This document shows, one piece after another, positions 55,243-64,000 of a stretch of 64,000 nucleotides of DNA. The position numbers and the translations under genes are program-made. The stretch lies in the NCBI RefSeq assembly GCF_030230605.1, contig NZ_JASPDO010000005.1, positions 55,177-119,176 on the forward strand, given 5' to 3'. The DNA comes from Brevibacterium sp. UMB1308A (lineage in GTDB: Bacteria; Actinomycetota; Actinomycetes; Actinomycetales; Brevibacteriaceae). The notes under the pieces were generated by a model. It ran no database searches, was not told the origin of the DNA, and saw only the letters and a program-made list of their open reading frames with translations. Every line of letters begins with the position of its first letter. Position 1 is the stretch's first letter.

Positions 55243-56361
55243 ATGTGGGTTTCGCAGCTGCGTCTGCGTAACTTTCGCTCCTACGAGTCCTTCGATGTCG
55301 CTCTAGAAAAGGGCGTAAGCACATTCGTTGCACCTAACGGGTGGGGAAAAACCAATCTTGTTGAGGCGTTGGCGTACGTTTCACACTTGAAATCCCACAG
55401 GGTTTCGCAAGATTTGCCATTGGTCAGGTCCGGTTGTGATGAGGCAACCGTTGCTGTTTTGGCTCACCGAGGTGACCGTCAGTTGGCCTTAGAAGTCACC
55501 GTCCGTGCCAAAGGGGCCAATTCGGCCAGGATCCAGCGTCAGTCGGTGCGTCCCCGTGAGTTGGTTGGTCTGTTGCCGTGTGTGGTGTTTGCGCCAGAAG
55601 ACTTGGGTCTGGTGAAGGGTGAACCGGCTCAACGGCGGGATTTTCTTGATGACTTGTTGGTGACTCAGTCACCTAGATTCGTGGCCGTGCGGGCAGATTT
55701 TGACCGGGCGCTCAAGCAACGAAACGCCTTGCTGAAGGAACTGAAAAACAACCGCGATCCAGGTCTTGAGGCAACGCTTGCAATTTGGGATGAGGCGTTT
55801 GCGGAGGCTGCATCCCAGCTGGTGGTGGGGCGAATGGATTTGGTGGAGCGCCTTACTCAACCTTTGCAGAATGACTTTGCCACCTTGGCGCAGGATGCCA
55901 ATGAGGACCGCAAAAGAGTGACCGCAACCTATACGTCGCGGATTGATTATTCGGATATCGAAGACGCTACTGATGCGAAGAACGCAATTATTGCGGCCCT
56001 TCAGTCCAGGAGGGTGCCCGAAATTGACCGGGGTCTCACGCTAGTGGGGCCACAGCGTGACGATCTTGAACTTGAGATCGGGGGAGTTTCGGCAAAGCAC
56101 TACGCTTCGCACGGTGAGTCCTGGTCAGTGGCCTTGGCACTGAAGTTGGCTGGCTGGCACGTACTTCAAGAAGACAACAGTGGCCCGGATGATTCCGCTG
56201 TTTTGGTGCTCGATGACGTTTTCGCTGAACTCGATGAGGGCCGTCGCAACCGCTTGGCTGGAATGCTTGAGCCTGCGCAACAGGTTCTGATCACCGCCGC
56301 GGTCCCTGGTGACGTTCCGGAGTCCTTGCACTCGACCATTATTAACTTAAGGGACGCCTAG
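55243..56361 (+). CDS. recF: DNA replication and repair protein RecF
   Basis: The 372-residue SMC-like ATPase loads RecA at gaps. It has LRLRNFRSYES at the start, Walker A APNGWGKTNLVEAL and a Walker B/signature near VLVLDDVFAELDEGRR. It is 12 bases after dnaN and ends overlapping the next gene. Confidence 0.95.
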   Translation: MWVSQLRLRNFRSYESFDVALEKGVSTFVAPNGWGKTNLVEALAYVSHLKSHRVSQDLPLVRSGCDEATVAVLAHRGDRQLALEVTVRAKGANSARIQRQSVRPRELVGLLPCVVFAPEDLGLVKGEPAQRRDFLDDLLVTQSPRFVAVRADFDRALKQRNALLKELKNNRDPGLEATLAIWDEAFAEAASQLVVGRMDLVERLTQPLQNDFATLAQDANEDRKRVTATYTSRIDYSDIEDATDAKNAIIAALQSRRVPEIDRGLTLVGPQRDDLELEIGGVSAKHYASHGESWSVALALKLAGWHVLQEDNSGPDDSAVLVLDDVFAELDEGRRNRLAGMLEPAQQVLITAAVPGDVPESLHSTIINLRDA

Positions 56362-56882
56362 TGGGGCAGTACACCCTGGGGGATCCCACCACCTCGGTCG
56401 CGGTGTTAGAGGCGTTGGACCGGGTGCGCCGCATGGGGGACGGTGCGGATTTGGCAACTGGTGCAAAGCGTTCGTGGCGTAGTTTTACCCGCGCCGAGGT
56501 CGTCTATTCCGGTCCTGGTAAGGATCCTCGGGATCCGCAGAAGTTGGGTATCAGCTTGGCTACGCTGACGAAGAAGTTTGGGTGGGAGAGTCAGCTCGAT
56601 GTGGGTGAGCTGATGGGTAGGTGGCCGCAACTTGTGGGTGCAAATGTGGCTGAGCACTGTGTACCGGTCGTGTGTGAACCGCCCATGTTGGTGGTGCGTG
56701 CGAGTTCGAGTACGTGGGCTACGCAGATGCGCGTGATGTCGATGATGCTTTTGGATCGGCTAGAAAAGGAGCTGGGAAGGCGCATCATTGACGAGATTGA
56801 GATTCTGGGCCCAACTCAGAAGTCGTGGAAGCGTGGAAGACGCTCAGTTAAAGGTCGGGGACCCAGGGATACGTACGGATAG
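56361..56882 (+). CDS. dciA: DciA (DUF721) helicase-loader protein
   Basis: The 173-residue protein has the DUF721 core (MGRWPQLVGANVAEHCVPV, LVVRASSSTWATQMRVM), which in DciA interacts with DnaB during helicase loading. The GTG start overlaps the recF stop by one base. The position recF-dciA-gyrB is typical for actinobacteria. Confidence 0.88.
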   Translation: MGQYTLGDPTTSVAVLEALDRVRRMGDGADLATGAKRSWRSFTRAEVVYSGPGKDPRDPQKLGISLATLTKKFGWESQLDVGELMGRWPQLVGANVAEHCVPVVCEPPMLVVRASSSTWATQMRVMSMMLLDRLEKELGRRIIDEIEILGPTQKSWKRGRRSVKGRGPRDTYG

Positions 56883-59083
<2,201 letters not shown>

Positions 59084-59143
59084 GACATACGACGTTGCCA
59101 GCTCGCGTGTGCGAGTCAGCGTTCAGACATGAGGAGGGCTTAA

Positions 59144-61792
59144 GTGGCCGACGAAACTCACGGTGAGGACCAGACACCAGAAGACGCGCAAGGCGTAGTG
59201 GCCTCACGAGTTGAAAAGGTTGATCTCAACCTTGAAATGCAGCGTAGTTATTTGGACTACGCAATGAGTGTGATTGTAGGGCGTGCGCTTCCTGACGCCA
59301 GGGACGGTTTGAAGCCGGTTCACCGTCGCGTTCTCTATGCGATGTATGACGGTGGGTACCGCCCTGACCGTAACTACTCCAAGTGCTCACGTGTTGTGGG
59401 TGACGTGATGGGTCAGTACCACCCACACGGTGACTCCGCGATTTACGACGCTTTGGTGCGTTTGGTTCAGCCGTGGGCCATGCGCTACCCGCTCATTGAC
59501 GGGCAGGGTAACTTCGGTTCGGCCGGTAATGATGGGGCGGCTGCTCCTCGTTACACGGAGTGCAAAATGGCGCCACTGTCCTTGGAGATGGTGCGTGACA
59601 TCGAAGAAGACACGGTTGACTTCCAGGACAACTACGACGGGCGTAACCAAGAACCGGTGTACCTGCCGGCTAGGTTCCCAAACCTGCTGGTCAACGGTTC
59701 GGCCGGTATTGCGGTGGGTATGGCCACGAACATTCCGCCGCACAACCTGCGTGAAGTAGCAGCCGGTGCGCAGTGGTTGTTGGCGCACCCGGATGCCACA
59801 AACGACGAAGCTCTTGAAGCGTTGCTGGGCATTATCAAGGGGCCAGACTTTCCCAACGGCGCCACCATTTTGGGGCGCAAGGGAATTGAGGACGCGTACC
59901 GTACCGGCCGTGGATCGATCACGCAGCGTGCGGTTGTGGAAGTGGAAGAGATCCAGGGACGTACGTGCCTGGTGGTGACTGAACTTCCGTACATGGTGAA
60001 CCCGGATACGTTGGCGAACAAGATCGCTTCGTACGTTAAGGACGGCAAGGTTGCTGGTATTGCTGACCTGCGTGACGAGTCTTCTGGGCGTACCGGTCAG
60101 CGGTTGGTCATTGTCCTGAAGCGCGATGCGGTCGCAAAGGTCGTGCTGAATAACCTGTACAAGCACACGCAGCTGCAGGAGAACTTCTCAGCGAACATGC
60201 TGGCGCTGGTGGACAATGTTCCACGGACCTTGTCCATTGACGCGTTCTTGCGTTTGTGGGTCAAGCACCAGATCGACGTGATTGTGCGTCGTACGCGTTT
60301 CCGCTTGAAGAAGGCGGAAGAACGCGCCCACATTCTGCGCGGTTACCTCAAGGCACTTTCTGCACTTGATGAAGTGATTGCGTTGATTCGTCGTTCGCCG
60401 TCTTCGGATGAAGCGCGGACCGGCCTGATGGAGCTGTTGGACGTCGACGAAATCCAGGCAAATGCGATTTTGGACTTGCAGTTGCGCCGTCTGGCAGCGC
60501 TTGAACGTCTCAAGATCGAAGAAGAAGCTCAGAAGATTGAAGAACTGATCAAGGACTACAACGAGATCCTTGAAACGCCTGCGCGTCAGCGTGAAATCGT
60601 GTCTGAAGAACTTGACGCGGTTGTGCAGCGCTACGGGGATGATCGCCGTACCAAGATTTTGGCTGGCTTCGACGGTGACGTGTCCATCGAAGACCTGATC
60701 CCTGAAGAAGAAGTGGTCGTCACCATTACTCGTGGAGGGTACGCAAAGCGCACCCAGTCTGCGTTGTACCGGGCCCAACACCGAGGTGGTAAGGGCATCA
60801 CGGGTGCCCGCCTGCGTGGGGACGATGTGGTGGAGCAGTTCTTCGTGACGTCGACGCACAACTGGCTGTTGTTCTTCACCAACACAGGGCGTGTGTACCG
60901 TGCGAAAGCCTATGAGCTGCCAGAAGGTATGCGTGACGCTAAGGGTCAGCACGTCGCCAACCTGTTGGCGCTGCAACCTGATGAAGAGATTGCGGAAGTC
61001 CTGTCGATCCCGGACTATGACGCGGCGCAGTACTTGATGCTTGCCACGAAGTCTGGTCTGGTGAAGAAGACGCGGCTGTCTGAATACGACTCCAACCGCA
61101 CCGGTGGTGTCATCGCGATCAACCTGCGCGAAATGGCAGATGGAAAACCAGACGAATTGGTTTCAGCGCGCTTGGTTGACGCTGAAGACCACTTGCTCCT
61201 GGTGTCCCGTAAAGGAATGTCGATCAGGTTCGCCGCGGACGACTCGACAATCAGGCCAACGGGCCGTGCCACCTCGGGCGTTACCGGAATGAAGTTCAAA
61301 GATGACGACACCTTGCTCACCATGGACGTCGTCACTCCAGGCACGTACGTGTTCGTGGTGACGGAGGCCGGATTCGCCAAGCGCACCCCGGTTGAGGAAT
61401 ACCGTTTGCAGGGACGTGGCGGATTTGGAATTAAGGTCGCTAAGATCACTGAACAGCGCGGTGATCTGGTTGGCGGACTGATCGTGTCCGAGGGTGACGA
61501 CGTGTTTGTTGTCATGGAAATGGGCAAGGTTGTGCGCTCCAAGATCGATGAGGTTCCTGCCAAGGGCCGTAACACGATGGGAGTTGTGTTTGCGAAACCG
61601 GGTAAGAAGGACCGTATTATTGCGGTGACTCGGGGACCGGAAGCTGAAGACATTCTGGATGAAGTCGAAGAAGGTACGGTTTCTGATGCTGAGCTTGATG
61701 GCGAGTCAGTAGACTCGGACCAGTCAGCCGAAACTCAGGACGACCAGTCAGCCGAAACTCAATCAGCAGACGAAGGTGATGGACACCAGTGA
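59144..61792 (+). CDS. gyrA: DNA gyrase subunit A
   Basis: The 882-residue subunit cleaves and rejoins DNA. The catalytic Tyr is in APRYTECKM. The quinolone-determining region reads [15 protein letters not shown], with Ser and Asp at the positions of E. coli 83 and 87, so no resistance change is seen there. The carboxy half has six GyrA blades and an acidic tail with repeated DDQSAETQ. The GTG at 59144 follows gaggaggg. Confidence 0.97.
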   Translation: MADETHGEDQTPEDAQGVVASRVEKVDLNLEMQRSYLDYAMSVIVGRALPDARDGLKPVHRRVLYAMYDGGYRPDRNYSKCSRVVGDVMGQYHPHGDSAIYDALVRLVQPWAMRYPLIDGQGNFGSAGNDGAAAPRYTECKMAPLSLEMVRDIEEDTVDFQDNYDGRNQEPVYLPARFPNLLVNGSAGIAVGMATNIPPHNLREVAAGAQWLLAHPDATNDEALEALLGIIKGPDFPNGATILGRKGIEDAYRTGRGSITQRAVVEVEEIQGRTCLVVTELPYMVNPDTLANKIASYVKDGKVAGIADLRDESSGRTGQRLVIVLKRDAVAKVVLNNLYKHTQLQENFSANMLALVDNVPRTLSIDAFLRLWVKHQIDVIVRRTRFRLKKAEERAHILRGYLKALSALDEVIALIRRSPSSDEARTGLMELLDVDEIQANAILDLQLRRLAALERLKIEEEAQKIEELIKDYNEILETPARQREIVSEELDAVVQRYGDDRRTKILAGFDGDVSIEDLIPEEEVVVTITRGGYAKRTQSALYRAQHRGGKGITGARLRGDDVVEQFFVTSTHNWLLFFTNTGRVYRAKAYELPEGMRDAKGQHVANLLALQPDEEIAEVLSIPDYDAAQYLMLATKSGLVKKTRLSEYDSNRTGGVIAINLREMADGKPDELVSARLVDAEDHLLLVSRKGMSIRFAADDSTIRPTGRATSGVTGMKFKDDDTLLTMDVVTPGTYVFVVTEAGFAKRTPVEEYRLQGRGGFGIKVAKITEQRGDLVGGLIVSEGDDVFVVMEMGKVVRSKIDEVPAKGRNTMGVVFAKPGKKDRIIAVTRGPEAEDILDEVEEGTVSDAELDGESVDSDQSAETQDDQSAETQSADEGDGHQ

Positions 61793-63018
61793 GCGATAAC
61801 GAGAACAAGCCAAGGATCCTCAGGACCTCAGCAGGGAAGACCCGCTTGACGGCGGGGTCGTCTGACACTGGTCAGTCGCAGAGTGGTGCTACTGAGAACA
61901 AGCGCGAAGCATCTAGTGCTGGCGGCGGTCAGCCGGCGAAGCCACAGCAACCGGCAAAGTCGCAGCAGGCCGGGCAGACTGCTCAGCCAAAGACAACGAC
62001 CCAGGCACAGACGCCGGCAAAGGCTGGGTCAGGCGGACAGGCAGGGAAGCCGGCGGGACAGCAGGAGCAACCCGTGAAGGCACAGCCCGCGAAGCCTGCG
62101 CAGGCTCCAGCCGCTGGAACTGACTCTGCAAGCACCTCCGGCTCTGGAAAGTCCGGTGCGGGAGATAGTAGTGCGACGGGCACTGACGCATCCAAGGCAA
62201 ACAGTTCGGGTGTGCGCTCCACATCGCAGGGAGTTCGCCTGGGTGGTTCCAAGTCAGATGCTGGGCAGACTCAGGTGGTAGCGACCTCGGGCGGGGCTGG
62301 TAGTGCTGGGAGTGCCGGCGGAGGTACCGGCGGCGTTGCGGGCGGACGTGGTTCCGAGGCGCCAACACAGCAGGGTTCAGGACCAGATACGTCCCGTGAC
62401 CGAGGTGGCGAATCGCAGCCGTCCTCACAGGCTCAGCGTGGGTCGGCTCCCACGCAAGTTGGCGGTGTAGGCGCTGTAGCCGGAGCAGGCGCGGGTGCGT
62501 CTGCGGCGGGTGGTGCTGCGACCTCGGCGTCGGCAAACCAGTCAGGATCCGGGCCGGACCACTCCAACGTTGCGAAGACCAGTGGCGCGAAGAAGTCCAA
62601 GGATGGCGTGCGCGCGAGCTCTGCCGGCGTGAAGATGAAGGGCAACAAGAAGTCGGGGCCGCGTAGTGTGAACCTGACGGTGGCCAGTGTTGACCTGTGG
62701 TCGGTCTCGAAGATGACGTTGCTGCTGTCGGTGGCGCTGGGTATTGCGACGATTGTGGCGTTCATTATTCTGTGGCTGGTGCTGCAGGCGACGGGAACGC
62801 TGGAGAGCATCCGTGGAACCATGGGTGAGATCGCGGGACCCGAGTCAGCAGAAGAGATGTTGAAGTTGCTTGGGTTTGGTCCGGTTGTGAGCTTTGCGGT
62901 GATTCTGGCCGTGGTGAACGTGGTGCTTATGACCGCGCTGGCGACGCTGTTTGGGTTCTTGTACAACATTGGATCGTCGATGGTGGGCGGATTCCGCTTG
63001 ACGCTGGTCGACGACTGA
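61789..63018 (+). CDS. DUF3566 membrane protein with long disordered N-terminus
   Basis: The 409-residue protein has about 280 residues of Ala/Gly/Ser/Gln-rich low-complexity sequence followed by a DUF3566 domain ([20 protein letters not shown]) with two membrane segments at about 310-335 and 365-395. It overlaps the gyrA stop (GTGA), as does Rv0007 in mycobacteria. The function is unknown. The disordered part holds three copies of the dispersed word within 245 bases, in more than one reading frame. Confidence 0.88.
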   Translation: MSDNENKPRILRTSAGKTRLTAGSSDTGQSQSGATENKREASSAGGGQPAKPQQPAKSQQAGQTAQPKTTTQAQTPAKAGSGGQAGKPAGQQEQPVKAQPAKPAQAPAAGTDSASTSGSGKSGAGDSSATGTDASKANSSGVRSTSQGVRLGGSKSDAGQTQVVATSGGAGSAGSAGGGTGGVAGGRGSEAPTQQGSGPDTSRDRGGESQPSSQAQRGSAPTQVGGVGAVAGAGAGASAAGGAATSASANQSGSGPDHSNVAKTSGAKKSKDGVRASSAGVKMKGNKKSGPRSVNLTVASVDLWSVSKMTLLLSVALGIATIVAFIILWLVLQATGTLESIRGTMGEIAGPESAEEMLKLLGFGPVVSFAVILAVVNVVLMTALATLFGFLYNIGSSMVGGFRLTLVDD

Positions 63019-63216
63019 GGCTGATTTGTGGCTGCGGCCCTGGCTGGCGGTTGAGGTTGGCTGAGTGTGTGAGCTCTCGCTCGGATGCTGTGTGCAGTGT
63101 CCGGGCGAGAGTTATTTTTGGGTGGGTCTTTGGGCGTGAGTTCGCCCGGTTCTGGTGGGTGCGAGTACGTGTTTTGCAAAGTGTTTGAAACGTGTGTATA
63201 TTAGATTTTCGGTTTA

Positions 63217-63290
63217 GGGCCTATAGCTCAGGCGGTTAGAGCGCTTCACTGATAATGAAGAGGTCCCTGGTTCAAGTCCAGGTAGGCCCA
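63217..63290 (+). tRNA. tRNA-Ile(GAT)
   Basis: The 74-base cloverleaf has acceptor GGGCCTA with TAGGCCC, the D arm AGCTCAGGCGGTTAGAGC, anticodon GAT at 63251-63253 and T arm with GGTTCAAGTCC. CCA is not encoded. Its position downstream of gyrA is typical. Confidence 0.96.
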
Positions 63291-63319
63291 CGTAACCACA
63301 TCCGATCGGAGGAAACGAC

Positions 63320-63436
63320 GTGAAGAAATGGTTGCCGGTCACACTGTTAGCGGCCCTTTTGGGTTGTGTGTTGCGAGTAAGATCACAGCGACAGCGTGGC
63401 CACCAGGAGTGGAAATCCTACACCGACTCGGTATAA
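63320..63436 (+). CDS. DLW-39-like small protein
   Basis: The 38-residue product from the GTG at 63320, after cggaggaaacgac, begins with a short hydrophobic stretch (KKWLPVTLLAALLGCVLRV) followed by a charged part ending QEWKSYTDSV. Actinobacteria commonly have a DLW-39 peptide of this size, shape and position between gyrA and the tRNA genes; the DLW signature here appears as QEW. The function is unknown. Confidence 0.75.
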   Translation: MKKWLPVTLLAALLGCVLRVRSQRQRGHQEWKSYTDSV

Positions 63437-63453
63437 AGTAGATTTCACCGCTT

Positions 63454-63526
63454 GGGGGTATGGCGCAATTGGTAGCGCATCTGCTTTGCAAGCAGAGGGT
63501 TAGGGGTTCGAGTCCCCTTACCTCCA
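63454..63526 (+). tRNA. tRNA-Ala(TGC)
   Basis: The 73-base cloverleaf has acceptor GGGGGTA with TACCTCC, anticodon TGC at 63487-63489 in the loop TTTGCAA, and T arm GGTTCGAGTCC. CCA is not encoded. Confidence 0.96.
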
Positions 63527-63564
63527 CTCGAGAAGCTAGTGAGACAGCACTCGTAGAACAAAAG

Positions 63565-63588
63565 CCCTGGTGGGATAACCCACCAGGG
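63565..63588 (+). terminator. rho-independent terminator after tRNA-Ala
   Basis: CCCTGGTGGG (63565-63574) pairs with CCCACCAGGG (63579-63588), followed by five T. Confidence 0.92.
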
Positions 63589-63655
63589 TTTTTGCGTTGT
63601 CCCGCTGGCCTCATTCCTGGGTTATAGGCCAAAAAGTGTGTATGGGTCGGGCGTG

Positions 63656-64000
63656 TTAGGGGTGTCTTCCGGCCCATCCTTGTCGGAGTTTGATGCCGTC
63701 TTCGTAGGTGAAGCCGGTGTCGTATTCTGCAGGTCCGATGGGTTCGTCGGGTTGTGTGTGGGCGTGTGGTTGTGGTGGGTTCCAGTGGGTTTCGGTGACG
63801 AAGTCCCAGGGGTCGTTGGGGTTGTGTGTGGCTTTGTAGAGTATCCAGTCGATGCCTCGGCGGGCGTGGTTGATGGTGAGTCCGCGGTGGTTTCTTAGGA
63901 AGTCTTTGATGGCTTTGTTCGGTCCTCCTTCTAGCGAGTTGATTGTGTTCGCGACTGGTTGGGTTGTGTGGGTGTTCAGCCAGGTGAAGAGCTCGTTAGT
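63656..64000 (-). mobile_element. IS1249/IS256-type transposase, C-terminal part (cut by window edge)
   Basis: The visible 114 residues read leftward from the edge and contain TINSLEGGPNKAIKDFLRNH and RGLTINHARRGIDWILYKAT. This matches the conserved carboxy-terminal part of IS1249-type transposases of actinobacteria (pattern NRLEGG...LRNHRGL...RRxxxWxLY). The stop is at 63656. The element lies just after the tRNA-Ala terminator. Its outer end should be between about 63590 and 63655, but terminal repeats cannot be seen without the other end. Confidence 0.8.

Noticed and set aside
62284..62527. Low-complexity Ala/Gly/Ser coding region as a CRISPR or tandem repeat
   Set aside because: There is no regular repeat-spacer spacing; it is a disordered protein region that happens to hold several copies of the dispersed word.

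Overview
The window is the replication-origin region of an actinobacterial chromosome, probably Micrococcales-like and of moderate G+C (high 50s per cent by eye). The evidence is the gene order around dnaA-dnaN-recF-dciA-gyrB-gyrA, the rpmH-rnpA-yidD-yidC-jag-rsmG-parA-parB block on the other arm, the trxA-trxB-cwlM-murJ-nudix-cca block, and the ponA-GT87-rpsF-ssb-rpsR-rplI block. All three blocks match the layout around oriC in mycobacteria and other actinobacteria. No sigM lies next to murJ, and the MurJ-associated pseudokinase is a separate gene. The species cannot be named from the sequence.

Layout, left to right. 0-2.6 kb: minus-strand operon for a 2-oxoacid dehydrogenase complex (E1 alpha, E1 beta, and the N-terminal part of E2 cut by the window edge). 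2.8-5.0 kb: three overlapping minus-strand genes (a WXG100-like small helical protein, a cysteine-containing protein of unknown function, and a helical-N-terminus alpha/beta hydrolase), a possible effector cassette. 5.3-6.7 kb: purB. 6.8-12.1 kb: small membrane protein, copZ, copA, and a CitA/DcuS-like sensor kinase with its response regulator, where the kinase start overlaps the copA stop. 12.1-14.9 kb: lipoprotein, OmpR-type regulator and sensor kinase, ordered like cseA-cseB-cseC. 14.9-20.7 kb: accessory genes (two membrane proteins, an ArsR-like regulator with serine hydrolase and membrane protein, a Rieske lipoprotein, an aminoglycoside-phosphotransferase-fold kinase, a TRIC-type channel). 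20.9-22.9 kb: udk and dnaB. 22.9-27.9 kb: ABC exporter, DUF445 protein and DUF559 nuclease-like protein, sitting between dnaB and rplI.

28.0-33.6 kb: rplI, rpsR, ssb, rpsF, a polytopic GT87-like protein and a bifunctional penicillin-binding protein. 33.8-37.1 kb: acyl-CoA synthetase and CCA-adding enzyme. 37.2-46.5 kb: rightward envelope and redox block (nudix, DUF6049 protein, murJ, pseudokinase, trxB, trxA, cwlM-like). 46.6-51.7 kb: leftward parB-parA, rsmG, jag, yidC, yidD, rnpA, rpmH, with four identical parS sites. 51.7-54.1 kb: oriC intergenic regions on both sides of dnaA. 54.1-63.0 kb: dnaN, recF, dciA, gyrB, gyrA and a DUF3566 membrane protein. 63.2-63.5 kb: tRNA-Ile(GAT), a 38-codon DLW-39-like gene and tRNA-Ala(TGC). 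The right edge cuts an IS1249/IS256-type transposase.

The most striking unexplained signal is a dispersed short word, GCCGAGGTGG (core CCGAGGTG, or CACCTCGG on the other strand). By eye the 7-base core occurs about 63 times and the 8-base core about 41 times, in all reading frames and equally on both strands. It is often in low-constraint protein linkers and intergenic DNA, and once it forms a perfect inverted pair. It resembles DNA uptake sequences or HIP1-like words more than strand-biased chi or KOPS signals.
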